Source: Hysterangium stoloniferum (taxonomy: Eukaryota; Basidiomycota; Agaricomycetes; Hysterangiales; Hysterangiaceae). Taken from it: a stretch of 64,000 bases of DNA. Shown in pieces: positions 41,874 to 54,600 of this stretch; position 1 is the first letter of the stretch, and each line of letters begins with the position of its first letter. The notes beneath the pieces were generated by a model. That model was not told the DNA's origin. It saw only the letters and a program-made list of their open reading frames with translations, and ran no database searches. Made by a program: the position numbers and the translations under genes. Where the stretch lies: assembly GCA_015178975.1 (NCBI GenBank), contig WHVD01000028.1, forward strand, positions 248,001-312,000, written 5' to 3'.

Positions 41874-42470
41874 ATGAAGCTGGCCATAATGAGTGCACAT
41901 GATGAAATCCTCGTGGCAAGAGTCAAGCAGACATGGCAGGCAAACTGCCATAGAAGGGCCACCAAGTTTAGCATCAATGACCTTGTTTACCTGTCCATGA
42001 AAAACTTACATTTTCCAAAGCATTGGGCACACAAATTGCTGCCGAAATACATTGGGCCTTTTAGGATCACCTGCATATTGGAGCCAGGAGCAACCTATGA
42101 GCTGGGCCTGTCAGTGGAGCTAAAGAAACAGGGGATTAACCACTCCTTTCATGCATCTTTGCTTCATATCCATATCCCAAATGACGACTGGCTCTTCCCA
42201 GGTAGACAGCTCAGACAAATCCCTGGCTTTGGCAGTCAGCAATGAGAGTGGGTGGTAGAAAGAATCTTAGCACACTCAGGAAAAGGCATCGATGCCTTGT
42301 TTGAGGTGTTGTGGAATATGGGTGAGACAACATGGTTACCATACAAGGAGATTCAACACATACAGCCATTCAGGCATATATGGAGGCTTTGGGTGTTTCA
42401 AGTGTCCATTTGTTGCCATGAGGCCAAGGTCAGTCCACTGATCACATCAAAGTCACACAAATGTCTGTGA
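41874..42470 (+). pseudogene. pol: Gypsy integrase C-terminus and chromodomain, third family
   Basis: Reads RRATKFSINDLVYLS, KLLPKYIGPFRI and HSFHASLLHIHIPNDD, a typical Ty3/gypsy integrase C-terminal segment, then VVERILAHSGKGIDALFEVLW and ETTWLPYKEI, a chromodomain. There is a TGA at 42245-42247 between the two. It differs clearly from family I. Everything upstream is missing. Confidence 0.85.
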
Positions 42471-42925
42471 TGCCAGGGTGTTGTCAAGATCAATCTTTTA
42501 GATCTAGTGCTCAAGAGGGATCTGCTATTTATGTGGGATCAGTATGTCCAAGCACTAAGCAGGCCTTACCCACTATGGATGCACAGGATCCACCCACACA
42601 GATGTCTACAGAAATTTTGACAGCGATGATGGCTGCTGTCCACAACAGCATACTTAGAGGGGTACAGGTTGCATGGGATTTGCACATGGGGAACCTGGAG
42701 ACCATGCATCGTCAGTTCTCCCCTTGCATATCTGGCTTGACAAGGGAAAGGTCTCAACAACTGTCAAATTACATCCAGCACTGCTTCAGGCTGGATTTCT
42801 TCCAGGAGATATTAGAAATGGCTCTGGGAATGGAGGTGCAGTATTATTTCTTATGATGCCTGTGGTGAGTCATATGGTTGGTAATGTGGATTGACTACAT
42901 TCTCATTGTGTTCAATTATCACAGG
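42471..42925. other. Undetermined transposon DNA
   Basis: A plus-strand frame (42461-42856) is helical, without motifs I know. It may be the 3' region of the gypsy piece or the start of the Plavaka element. Confidence 0.3.
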
Positions 42926-44940
42926 TTGAGGACCCATATGACCCCAAATCTCGGACAGAAGCCCAGAAAACTGCATTTGCATTTCTCAAGTGATCAATCT
43001 ATCATAAGGTACTGAGGATTGCCCTCCAACCACTCCAACATCCTTCATTGTATGGGGAAGCTGTCACTTGTTCTGATTCTGTTCAGCGGGTTCTTACAAC
43101 TGGTATCACCATCCAATCTGTTGATGGTGAAGAAGCAGCATGGACCTGTGCTAACGGGGTGCTTTGGCTCTTCATCCTTGTCCCCGATGCCTTGTTCATA
43201 AAGATGAACTCACCAAGCTAACAAAGGTGTTTCCCTTTCGCACAACACAATCAATGTTAGACATTATAAACCAGGCAAGAATGGCAAAGAGCAAAAAAAA
43301 GGAGAAGAAATTCTCTGGGATAATGGTCTTCATATAGTACATGTGGGTAATTTCTGAATTATTGGATTTCAAATTGTTATAAATAGTGATTCAGAATGCC
43401 TTTTGGACAATTGCTAACTCAGATCCATACTCTGCAGTTTCCTATGACACTCTTCACTCAGATGATTTGGGAAAGTGGGGAAAACATCTCTTTCCAAAAA
43501 TGTGGAAGTGTTAGGTAACATGAAACAAGGGGGGAGATATTCAGAATTGTAGGTTCAATTTCATTCAACCAATTCACCCAACTGGCTTTGGCATGTAGCA
43601 TGTCCCAGATTCCCAGTTGGCCTGGCTTGAAGAATGTTCAGAATGTTATTACATTGGACTTTTCTGATGGCAACACATTTTGGGATATTTTGAAGGTAGG
43701 CTTACTCCCATCAGGCATTTTTATTCTGATAATGTTACAGACAACAGTCTCTTGCATTGTCCAATTGTTTCCACCCAAGTCATCCTTTGTTCACTGTGTC
43801 CATGCCTTGGCAACATTTTGAATGTTTGGAGGCTTGCATATGATCACCTCACTGCAATTGGACAGAATGCAAGTTGCTTTGGGTGAATATGAGACATACT
43901 GTGAAGTACATGTTTTTTCTCAGCTCATAAAATAGTTTTCCAACAACATGTTATTTTACAGGTAGTGAGTGCTGAGTATGGGAAAGACTTCCACCTCCCA
44001 AAACAACATGCACCATCACATCTTTATCATGACATTACACACAAAGGATCAACTATCAACTACACAACATGAACAGGAGAAGGATTTCAGCAAGAATCCC
44101 GAGCTGCATACTTTCAAACTAACTACAAGAATGTGGAGAAACAGGTGTGTATTACAGTAGATTACTCCTATTGAACATCTAATTAAAACTTGCTTCAGAT
44201 AGTCACCATTGATGCAAACAAGGAGGCACTAGCCTATATTGCAATGGATGTTGAAACCTATGACAATGAGCTTAAAGGGCTGAAGGCCCTGTATGATGAC
44301 AACCATGAAGAAAATAACACCAGCAAGGAGCTGACAGCACCAATAGACAACAATCACTGGAGGCTTGGGGCTCCTCAGCATTGCCTAATGACATCAAAGC
44401 TGTCTACAATGTTTCCTGATAATCCCATCCTTCACACTCTTACAGAGGATATCTCCAATGTTGTTAGACAATATCTTTGTCCAAGTGAAATCCTTTCAAC
44501 AGGATACAAGGTAAATATTTGATTCATTTTTTTAGACTTAGTTTGACAACATTACAGATCATTCCCTACAAATGTGTCCATATTCACTACACATCTCTTG
44601 AGGACTGGAAGGTTGAGAAAGATATTGCACACTGCAATCCATCCTTATCAACACAAACCCAGTGAGCTATGGTCATTTGCTGTTTGTATTCTCCTGTATC
44701 CTACGGTCAGGACAGACAGTGGATATGGCACTTGTCCAGTGGCTAAAGGAAGCTAAGTGGAAACCAAAAACATACTAGAAGAACTGCCAGGTATTTGAGG
44801 AGAAGGGAAGAAGTATAATCTTCCTCAAGTATGTGGTGCAGGCATGCCACATAATTCCAACATTTGGTGGACCTGACAGGATGTACTACTTGAATCATAT
44901 GGTTGATGCAGACATGTTTTTACGCTGTGGTAACTAGGAG
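42926..44940 (+). pseudogene. Plavaka-type DNA transposase, decayed
   Basis: Broken plus-strand frames follow the Plavaka transposase (CACTA-like, common in basidiomycetes): SRTEAQKTAFAFLK, YGEAVTCSDSVQRVL, SVDGEEAAWTC, then MSQIPSWPGLKN, LDFSDGNTFWDIL, SAEYGKDFHLPKQHAPSH, GEGFQQES, KEALAYIAMDV and, near the end, HIIPTFGGPDRMYYLNHMVD with DADMFLRC. Short segments between these look like introns. Many stops mean it is inactive. The assignment rests on my recollection of the family's motifs. Confidence 0.75.
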
Positions 44941-45059
44941 TTTGTCAGTCTACAATGTAGCCTTAGAATAGACTTCATTGCATGGTAAGGGATCAAGCAG
45001 TAGGAGGGCTAGTGTGGAGAGCTGGAGGGCTGATGTGCACTTACAATATCTGTGTGACT

Positions 45060-45336
45060 CTGCAAAATAGTTACATAATTTAACTTGATTTGATTCAGAA
45101 ACACAACCAGAACTATCCAGCCCACCAACCCATGTTGTGAAACTTATTCCAAAAGGATAATCTACAGATGATTGTTTGACCAACTTTTATCTGATACAAG
45201 ATATATTAATTAATACTTCCCTGTTCTCCAGAGTGACACCTGATGGACTGGATTTTATGGAATATTAATTCTTTGCCAAACAATATAAATATATATACTT
45301 AATTGAGTAAATAAATTTAAAGTTTTTGTTTATCCT
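45060..45336. repeat. Dispersed AT-rich repeat, second copy
   Basis: Homologous to 25790-26010 (see there). Ends at the target duplication ATCCT of the next LTR. Confidence 0.65.
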
Positions 45337-46057
45337 TGTTAAGAACTGAAAACTGACTAATGTCGGTGGCTGACAGGGACCGATCGGAAGGACTTGGCTT
45401 CAGCTTATGTGCTGCACCCTCACAAATGTCTGTAGGGTGTCCTTAGATTTCGGACAGGCGAAGACTAATCCTAAAGAGTTCCTTTCAGCCAGATACCAAT
45501 CGGGACCAAAGGACGAGTCAAGCGTCAGGCCAAGGGGTCGGGGCCGGGAGTGGGCGAGCGCACGTGAAGGCGGATGGGGGGATTCTTAGTATGAGACTGT
45601 TACAGATGTATGAGGGTATTCTGAGTCGATATTCTGATTGCCTAGTAACTACAACTACAGCGGGTTCATATACAAGTAGCAGGCATCTAGAAAATACTAA
45701 TGGGGAGAAGGGCGGAAAATGGTATTAACAATAAGCTTGACTAGGAATGGGAAGTTTATGATTAGTTTGGAGGCCAATGATAACCGAGGGCAGAATTATG
45801 ATAAAAGGAAATAGTTCAAGGACTACAAATATAGATAGACATATGTGAAACATAGGATTGAATGGATCAACATAATAAAAGGGACATATCAAAGTTTAAC
45901 CAGACAATACGAGTTATTTTGACGTGGGCGTAAACGGAGTCTGATCATCGTGAAAACATACGTCAGCTTCGGGGCCGATGGTTTCTGAAGTGGTGACTTG
46001 AAAACGTTGATGTGGCGATAACCTCGGGACCGATAGGGTTGTGACACGGGTGTAACA
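45337..46057 (-). mobile_element. Solo LTR of gypsy family II, minus orientation
   Basis: 721 bp with ends TGTTAAGAAC and GTGTAACA, flanked by 5-bp duplications ATCCT (45332-45336 and 46058-46062). The inverted, near-identical sequence is at 46589-48169 once its nested insertion is removed. It shares ATAAGCTGAAGCCAAGTCCT (complement here) with family I LTRs, so the families are related. Confidence 0.9.
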
Positions 46058-46078
46058 ATCCTCCTAGAGTGGGATATC

Positions 46079-46240
46079 TGTTAGAATAGTAGATAGAAGG
46101 ACACAGAAGTCACCAGAAGTGACCAAACTCAGACTCAGACTCAAACTTGAATGACTGGTGGTGGTAGATTGCCAACACGCAGATAGTGCTACAGTAAGTA
46201 CATGTGGGTACATATGGGTCCAAACCACACACAATGAACA
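46079..46240 (-). repeat. 3' LTR of the copia element
   Basis: 162 bp. The inner side (46241-46588) is copia 3' sequence with several GGGAGCTCCC-like purine-rich repeats. Confidence 0.85.
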
Positions 46241-46588
46241 CTCCCACCTGGTGAGGATTCAAGAACATATAAAACTCCCACTGAATCAAAGAAATATGAG
46301 AAAGATAAAAGGAAGCTCCCACCAAATATAAACAGTGAACAAAAAGAAAATAGCTTGGGAGCTCCCACCAAATGTAAAAACTAAATGCGAAGCATAACAA
46401 AGGGATGTGAATCATTCTTAGGAGAAGGGTCTCGAGATAATCTAGGGGAAGAGTGTGAAGAATGAACCAGACCAGAGTAAGCACCTCCTGAAAAATGAAC
46501 TTAGGTGGAATTGGCATGATCAGGAGGACAAGATGCTCCTGACATGATGTGATCCTTGATGTGAGAAGGCATATCATAAATGCAGGTG

Positions 46589-48169
46589 TGTTACGACCGT
46601 GTCGCAACCCTATCGGTCCCTGAGGTTATCGCCACTTATCAACAATTCAAGTTACTATTCAAGTCACCACATCAGAAACCATTGGCCCCCGAAGCTGACG
46701 TATGCTTTCGCGATGATCAAACTCCATTTACACCCATGTCAAATATACTCGTATTATCTGGTTAAACTTTTGATATGTCCCTTTTATTATGTTGATCCAT
46801 TCTATCCTATGTTTCACATATGTCTATCTATATTTGTAGTCCTCGAACTATTTCCTTTTACTGTAATTCCGCTCTCGGTTATCATCAGCCTCCAAACTAA
46901 TCATAAACTTCCTGTTCCTAGTCAAGCTTATTGTTAATACCATTTTCCGCCTTTCTCCCCATTAGTATTTTCTAGACGCCTGTTACTTGTATATGAACCC
47001 ACTGTAGTTGTAGTTAATAGGCAATCAGAATATCAACTCAGAATACCCTCATACATCTGTAACAGTCTCATACTAAGGATCCCCTCATCTGCCTTCACGT
47101 GCACTCACCCACTCCCGGCCCAGACCCCTTGGCGCGACACTCGACTTGTCCTTCGGTCCTGATCGGTATCTCACTGAAAGGAACTCTTTAGGATTAGTCT
47201 TCACCCATCCGAAATTTAAGGACACCCTACGGATATTTGTGAGGGTGCAGCACATAAGCTGAAGCCAAGTCCTTCCGATCTGTTACAACCGAACAATCCC
47301 ACCGGACTCCGGGCACTAACCCGTACGCCCCCACACGCTACAAGCACCAATCGTCTGTTTATAGGATTTCCCGCCCGGACTCCGTCACACCAAGACTCAT
47401 TACATTCGACCTCATTACGACACATATCAGTCACCAGACTTCCCCCGGACTCCGTCTCTGTCTATGTCCGTCTTCGTCCCACGCATCAGTCACTGGACCC
47501 CGCTCAGAATCCCGTCACTGCTCTAATCGAGCCCGTTCCCATTTTAGTCAAATGACCTGTCACGATTTAGGACTCCGCTCCCGCTCCGTTTCCCATTATG
47601 GATTATGCTTTGTCACGATTCGGACTCCGCTCCGTTCCGTTCCGTTCCTAACACCAATTTGGTGTTTACTATTCCCATTTCATGTTTTGTTAGTTTCGTT
47701 TCATCATTACTGGATTTGGTATGTCATGCATTCCACAGTCTATATAAACTGGCAGATGTTGTACATACAATCCAGTTAGAAAATTAGCTTAGATTCCCCC
47801 CAGTAATCTAATAACATTTTCCACTCTAAAACCTTACTTGATTCACATCGCTTTCATTAGTTGGAGCCCACGGGCTCCGGCACATCTATCTCCCTCAACC
47901 AACTCGACTCACGACCCATGACCTCCGATTCACGACTCACGACCCCTGACTTATGACCTATGACCCACGAACCCCACCCGGACTCCCCGGGATTCCCGTC
48001 CGTTCGTTTGAAATTGGACAACACGATCTAGCGAGGGCACAGCCTATAAGCTGAAGCCAAGTCCTACCGGATATCCCGCGGGTTTCTCCGGAGACCCAGC
48101 CTGTGTGTGTCTCCTAACACGATCGGTCCCTGTCGGCCACCGACATTAGTCAGTTTTCAGTTCTTAACA
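46589..48169 (+). mobile_element. Gypsy family II LTR, plus orientation, interrupted
   Basis: Ends TGTTACGACC and GTTCTTAACA. Removing the nested LTR at 47281-48119 and one copy of its target duplication leaves about 737 bp matching the complement of 45337-46057. Its own flanks (AGGTG and CTTCT) do not match, so it is probably one end of a larger element or the product of unequal recombination. Confidence 0.8.
47281..48119 (+). mobile_element. Solo LTR of gypsy family I
   Basis: 839 bp, TGTTACAACC to TCCTAACA, flanked by CGATC (47276-47280 and 48120-48124). It has inserted into the family II LTR. Confidence 0.95.
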
Positions 48170-48961
48170 CTTCTACAGCTTTGTAATGTATTAGCCTTAC
48201 TTTAATACTATTTTCTGAAAAAGGAGTCCAATGCTCTATCAAAATGTGCAAGTACTCAATTCACTGCAAGGTAAAATAATTTAAGTATTTCATATTAATC
48301 AGTGGCAACCTAAATAGACTTAGAACCCCTGAAGTCAAGAGTTTACTTGAATATATGCACCCAACTTCACAAAGAAGGTTTTGAGAGCTGCTTTTGCAAG
48401 CTTGTTCTTTTTCTGTGACAACAACTACTAAAATAAGAATAACAATTTACTGATTCCGAAGCTAGATTTAACTTCAATACTAGCTAGTTTATATATATTT
48501 TATACTATTTATCAAACAGTAGAAATATTTATAAACAGGTCAAAAGATTAGATATAGAATAAAACACTATTTGGCTAATATATGCTTTATTTACACTAAC
48601 CTACAAGGTCTATTGTGATATTAACTTATCAGGATCTTAATGTAGTCTTAGGATCTTGCAAGGATATTCTCAGTATTTGTTTATGTGAATATGCTTTACT
48701 GATTCACAATGAATGAACAATAGAACAAGGATTATTTGTAATGCAATAAACAGTCAAATTACTCAACTAGAGGTGACTGAAGTCTTAAACTACAAATAAC
48801 AATGTAAGGAAAACTAATAATCAGTACTCAATTAAGAGATGACTATAGTATGAGATTATTTATATATTATTAGTTGATAACCAACAACTCTAACTGAAGT
48901 GGAAATAATATATAAAAGATAGCCAACTATTCAATTAAGAAGTGGCAAGGGGGAACAAAAG

Positions 48962-49110
48962 TCAACAACTCAGATTGAGGTGACAGGGGAACAGCAGATC
49001 AGTCAACAGCTCAGATTGAGGTGACAAGGGATCTGATTGGGCCAACAACTCTGATAGAGGTGGCAAGGGTTTCCAACAGCTCAGATAGAGGTGGAATGAG
49101 ATGTCCAACG
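48962..49110. repeat. Degenerate tandem repeat
   Basis: Five copies of a unit containing CAACAGCTCAGATAGAGGTG with variable spacers of about 30-60 bp. Confidence 0.6.
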
Positions 49111-49217
49111 GCCCAGATTGGGGTGGAGTAGCCCGCTTGCTGCAGTGACACACAGATGTGGTGGGTTGATGTGATGATATGATTGATTTTGATGATATTC
49201 AAGGCTGGAGCTGAGTT

Positions 49218-49332
49218 CCTTATATACATTTTAGTCTGAGACATTTAGAAGATTCTAGAAGATTCTAGAAGATTGAATGCTGTCATTCTGGAAGGAATGA
49301 TGTCATTTAGAATTTTCTAGAATTTTCTAGAG
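49218..49332 (-). promoter_or_regulatory. Heat-shock-element-like cluster upstream of a TATA box
   Basis: 49248-49275 is a run of alternating GAA and TTC at exact 5-bp spacing (GAAGATTCTAGAAGATTC continuing to GAAGATT), five units or more. A second run (GAATTTTCTAGAATTTTC) is at 49310-49332. On the minus strand a TATA box (complement of 49218-49230) lies about 20 bp downstream. The HSF consensus is nGAAnnTTCnnGAAn. A heat-responsive retrotransposon promoter is inferred. Confidence 0.5.
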
Positions 49333-49508
49333 CATTATGGGAAGCTCTAACTACTTCTAAGACACTATAGAATATTCTTGGCACAATAGAACTTTCTGGA
49401 ATCTTATAGAATATTCTACAATATTCTATCTATTATTAGTACCTATTAGCTACTATTGCTTTGGAAGCCACTGGAATATTCCAGGGAATTTCTGGTTTTT
49501 GCTGTAGT

Positions 49509-50327
49509 TGTTACAACCGGACAATCCCGCTGGACTCCGGGCACTAACTCATACGCCCCCACGCGCTACAAGCACCAATCGTCTGTTTATAGGATTTCCC
49601 ACCCGGACTCCATTACGTCAAGACTCGTTACGTTCGACCTCATTAAGATACATATCAGTCACCGGACTTCCCCCGGACCCCGTCTCTGTCTATGTCCGTC
49701 TTCGTCCCACGCATCAGTCACCGGTCCCCGCTTAGAATCCCGTCACCGCTCTACTCGAGCCCCGTTCCCATTTTAGTCAAATGACCTGTCACGATTTAGG
49801 ACTCCGCTCCCGCTCCGTTTCCTGTTATGGGTTATGCTTTGTCACGATTCGGACTCCGCTCCGTTCCGTCCCGTTCCTAACACCAATTTGGTGTTTACTA
49901 TTCCTGTTTTATGTTTTGCTCGTTTCGTCTCATTATTACTGGATTCAGTATGTCATGCATTCCACAGTCTATATAAACTGGCAGATGTTGAACATACAAT
50001 CCAGTCAGAAAATTAGCTTAGATTCCCCCCAGTAATCTAATACATTTTCCTCTCTAAACCCTACTCTTATCAGACCACTCACACTAGTCGGAGCCCACGG
50101 GGTCCGACGCATCTAAACTCTCTCGACCATCTCGACTCACAACTCACAACTCATGACCTACAACCTACGACCCACGAACCCCCGCCCGGACTCCCCGGGA
50201 CTCCCATCTGCCTGTCTGAAATTGGACAACATGATCTAGTGAGGGCGCAGCCTATATGCTGAAGCCAAGTCCTACCGGATATCCCGCGGGTTTCTCCGGA
50301 AACCCGGCCTGTGTGTGTATCCTAACA
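49509..50327 (+). repeat. 5' LTR of element 2
   Basis: 819 bp, TGTTACAACC to TCCTAACA, with TATA box near 49970. Confidence 0.95.
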
Positions 50328-50363
50328 GTATTTTCTGACTAATACTCGCAGATTGTTTTCATT

Positions 50364-51653
50364 ATGCCACTAAGAAGAAGTACACGCACACAGTCATCAT
50401 TACCTGGACCGTCAACTCTTCATTCCCCGTTAACTCTGTATACCAGTCAGATGCTTGCGAACCAGTCGGAACCCATGGAAGAAGCCAGTATCGAAGAAAT
50501 CCCGGAAAACCAGGATGAACTCGAGCACGAGGAAGAATCCGTGGCCCCCGACAAGGGCAAAGGTGTCGAAAACCCTCTCGAAAATCCTCCGCCTCTCAAA
50601 CGACCGCACACGAGGGATCCTACTTCTGAGTTTTTAGCAGGTACTATAGATAAATTTATGACGCACCTGCTAGAAGAACGAAAAAGAAAGGAACAAGAAC
50701 CTCCACGGTCAAAAGTCAATGCTCCAGAACCCTTCACGGGTTCCAACCCAAACAAACTCTCCACTTTCCTCATGCAATGTCGCTTCAATTTCTGCGATCG
50801 TGCCGCTGCATTCTCCACGGACTCCCGAAAAGTCAACTACGCACTTTCATATTTGTCCGGATCCGCGTTGAAATGGTTCGAACCGGCTTTTAGCGGGATT
50901 ACCGAAGAAGAGCCGCTCTGGCTTGAAAATTGGGAAGCTTTTGTTGAGGAGCTTGAAACCAACTTTGGCCCATATGACCCGACAGGAGAAGCCGAGAATA
51001 GTCTCACAAATCTTCGCATGAAGGACATGCAGCACATCACGGACTACATCGTCCAATTCAATAATCTTGCAGCTCGTTGTCAGTGGGGCGATCCCGCTCT
51101 CCGCCACCAATTCTACGCCGGTCTGCCGTCCTGCCTTAAAGACGAAGTCTCGAAAGGAGAAGATGGCAAGCCAAAAACCCTGTCCCGTATGCGCCTCAAG
51201 GCTCAAAATGCGGACGCACGTTATTGGGAACATCGTGCAGAACTTGCCCGCGAGACCTCCGCGGATAAAGTAAACAAATCCACGGCCAATAAAAACAACA
51301 ACAACAACTCATCAACCAGCAACTCCACTCAATCCGACAAGAAGAACGACAAAAAGTCTTCAAACAACAACAAGGACAATAAGGACAATAAGGACAACAA
51401 CAAGGGTCAACAGTCCGGCAAGCAAGCCGGCAAACCCGACCTCTCAGGCAAACTCGGACCCGAGGGCAAATTAACCCCACAAGAAAGACAATGTCGTATG
51501 GACAACAATCTCTGTCTATTGTGCGGGAAACCCGGTCATCGAGTCCTGGAATGTCCGCTGGCAAAAGCAAACTCTTCTAAGGGACGATCAGCCAAGGCCT
51601 CCACGGAAACCCCGTCGAAGGACAAACTGGCTACCGACTCGAAAAAAGAGTAA
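50364..51653 (+). CDS. gag: Gag polyprotein of element 2
   Basis: Intact, 429 aa, one Asn longer than element 1 in the poly-Asn stretch. It has the same capsid region and a single CCHC knuckle ([14 protein letters not shown]). Differences from element 1 Gag are scattered single substitutions, including F-to-C in [12 protein letters not shown]. The start codon is again 36 bp after the LTR. Confidence 0.95.
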   Translation: MPLRRSTRTQSSLPGPSTLHSPLTLYTSQMLANQSEPMEEASIEEIPENQDELEHEEESVAPDKGKGVENPLENPPPLKRPHTRDPTSEFLAGTIDKFMTHLLEERKRKEQEPPRSKVNAPEPFTGSNPNKLSTFLMQCRFNFCDRAAAFSTDSRKVNYALSYLSGSALKWFEPAFSGITEEEPLWLENWEAFVEELETNFGPYDPTGEAENSLTNLRMKDMQHITDYIVQFNNLAARCQWGDPALRHQFYAGLPSCLKDEVSKGEDGKPKTLSRMRLKAQNADARYWEHRAELARETSADKVNKSTANKNNNNNSSTSNSTQSDKKNDKKSSNNNKDNKDNKDNNKGQQSGKQAGKPDLSGKLGPEGKLTPQERQCRMDNNLCLLCGKPGHRVLECPLAKANSSKGRSAKASTETPSKDKLATDSKKE

Positions 51654-54600
51654 GCAACCCCGCGGACTCTGCGCGGGTTGGGGGTTGCGTTGTCTCTCCA
51701 CGCATTCAAGAGTTTACTCGCCTCAACGCATCCGCTCTTTCACATTCTGATTCATTTTTCGTTAAACTTATGTCTAATATGATCCCGAAATTCATTTTTT
51801 CAGCTCTCATAGATTCCGGCTCGACTCATTGTTTTTTAGATATAAAATTCACGCAAAAAAATTCCTTGTCAACTTATTCGATAAATCCCGTCGGTCTCCG
51901 CCTCTTCGATGGCACAAGTAATTCGGTTGTTACCCAAGCTTGTGATTTACCCATCAGTTTCCCTTGTGGAACATCTCAATTGGTCACTTTCTATGTGACC
52001 CAGTTAGACTCAAGTTGCTCGGTGGTTCTAGGACATAACTGGCTTACCCGCTACAATCCGTTGATTGACTGGATAGCTAACAGTATAACATTCTGAACCC
52101 CTGTGGCAGCTGAGGAAACTGCGCCTGTCTCGGCCTCCACGGCACCCATGGCCTTCCCGGCACCTGCAGTCTCGAGGACTCCTGTGATCCCTACGGCACC
52201 TACAGCTTCCCCGGAACCCGCGGCACTTCCGTCCATTTCTCTGATTAATGCTGCAGCTTTTATTAGGGCTTCAAAAATGGATGGGTCCCAGGCATTCACT
52301 ATCAACTTGAAAATTGATGAAGCAACTGGACGTTTCTCAACCCCAGAATCCGAATCTGAGCAAGCCGCTGACCTAGAAGGCATCCCGGAGAAATATCATG
52401 ACTTCGCGGATGTTTTTAGCAAGCGAAAAGCTGACTGGCTTCCGCCTCACAGAGAATACAACTTAAAAATCGATCTTGAAGATGGCGCCCAGCCACCCCT
52501 AGGACATATTTACCTGCTTTCGTCCACGGAACTATCCGCAATCCGTGATTTCCTGGATGAACATTTGTCCATAGGCTTTATTTGACCCTCAAAGTCTCCT
52601 TTTGGAGCACCTGTTCTGTTTGTCAGAAAAAAGGATGGATCCCTTCGACTATGTGTTGATTTTAGAGGACTCAATGCTGTCACCAAAAAGGATAAATATC
52701 CACTCCCGCTTATATCTTACCTGCTCGATGCTCCGCGGAATGCCCGGATTTACACCAAAATAGATCTCAAGCATGCCTATCATTTGGTCTGGATCGCCGC
52801 GGGCGACGAATGGAAAACCACTTTTAGAACCCGTTATGGGGCCTTTGAGTGGTTGGTGATCCCTTTTGGTCTCACCAATGCTCCTTCTGTTTTTCAGCAT
52901 TTTATCAACGACATTTTCTCCGACATGCTTGATGTATGCGTCATTGTTTACTTGGACGACATTCTTATCTACTCTGAGAATCCCGCGGAACACGACAAAC
53001 AAGTCCATGAAGTTCTCTGGAGACTCAGACAACATGGTTTATTCGCAAATGGTAAAAAATGTACTTTTGACACGGACTCCGTGGAATACCTAGGTTTCAT
53101 GATGGGACCTGATGGACTCTGCATGGATGAAACTAAAGTGCAAGTCATCAAATATTGGCCCGAACCCTGAAAAGTTAAAGATATACAATCCTTCCTCGGC
53201 TTTGCCAATTTTTATCGACGTTTTATCCGTGGATATTCCGACATCACGGTACCCCTTACCCATCTTACGCGTAAGGGTACTCCGTGGAACTTTAACGATA
53301 AGTGTCAAAAAGCTTTCAATCTTTTAAAAAATTCTTTTTCCACAGCTCCTATTCTGTCGCATTGGAAACCGGACTTCCCGCTCATTGTTGAAATGGATGC
53401 CTCGGATTATGCACTTGGAGCCATTCTGTCTATCCAGGACTCCGACGGAGAAGTCCGCCCCATGGCTTTTCTGTCCCGGACTTTTACCGGAGCAGAGCTC
53501 AACTATGACATTCATGATAAAGAACTTCTGGCAATATTTTCAGCTTTCAAAGCGTGGCGACACTATTTGGAAGGTTCAGGAGCTCCTATTGACATTGTAA
53601 CAGATCACACAAACCTGGAATACTTTTCTACCACAAACCTTTTGACCCCTCGGCAGGCCCGCTGGTCTGAATATCTATCTGCTTTCAACATGATTATCCA
53701 CTTTCGACCCGGCCATCTCGGCGGCAAACCCGACGCTTTAACTAGACGATGGGACGTCTATCCTAAAGAGGGGAGCAACGACTATGCAACAGTAAATCTG
53801 CACAACCTGAAACCTATTTTCACGAATCAACAACTTACCGCATCGGTCCGCGCAACTTTCCTCGTCAATCCCATTGTCCGTGGAATTATCATTATGGATA
53901 TCGAGAAGTTACATCAAGATATTCTATCAGCAATTCCCCTAGACCCAATTACTAAAGCTCATCTAGACAATCCCGTGGACCCCGATCAACCTCGGTGGTC
54001 TCTTGATCAACATGGTTTCATTAGACTTGACGATAGGATCTATGTACCGGATTCCGACGGCCTCCGCCTCAGGATCCTTCAATACAAACATGATCATCCA
54101 CTTTCAGGACATTTCGGGTACAACAAAACTCTATCATTAATAAGAAGAGAATATACTTGGCCTGGACTCCATGGATTCGTTAAGCACTATTGTAAATCTT
54201 GCACTACTTGTCCCCACTCAAAATCTCAGCGACACAAGCCATACGGCCTTTTGAAACAACTCCCGGTACCGGAACACCCTTTCCGCCATTCTAGTCGTTG
54301 TTGACAGATTCTCAAAACAAGGTATATTCATCCCTACTTATGATACAATTACGTCCGTGCAGTTAGCAGAACTTTTCATTATCCACGTATTTTCCAAGCA
54401 CGGAGTTCCGTCCCACGTGACTTCTGATAGAGGATCAGAGTTCGTATCTCACTTCTTTAGATCCCTCGGAAAATCCTTGGACATGACATTACATTTCATG
54501 TCCGGACATCACCCGGAAGGCGACGGACAAACTGAACGCGTCAACCAGACATTGGAACAATACCTCCGCGTATATTGCAACTACCAACAGGACAATTGGA

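Larger units (their letters stand above)
48170..49508 (-). other. AT-rich LTR-like region, minus orientation
   Basis: No gene. It holds degenerate repeats of CAACAGCTCAGATAGAGGTGG (48962-49110), a heat-shock-element-like cluster (49248-49332) and a minus-strand TATA box (AATGTATATAAGG, 49218-49230). The last string also occurs as AATGTATATAAGGA in the 1354-bp solo LTR. It probably represents an LTR cut by element 2. Confidence 0.45.
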
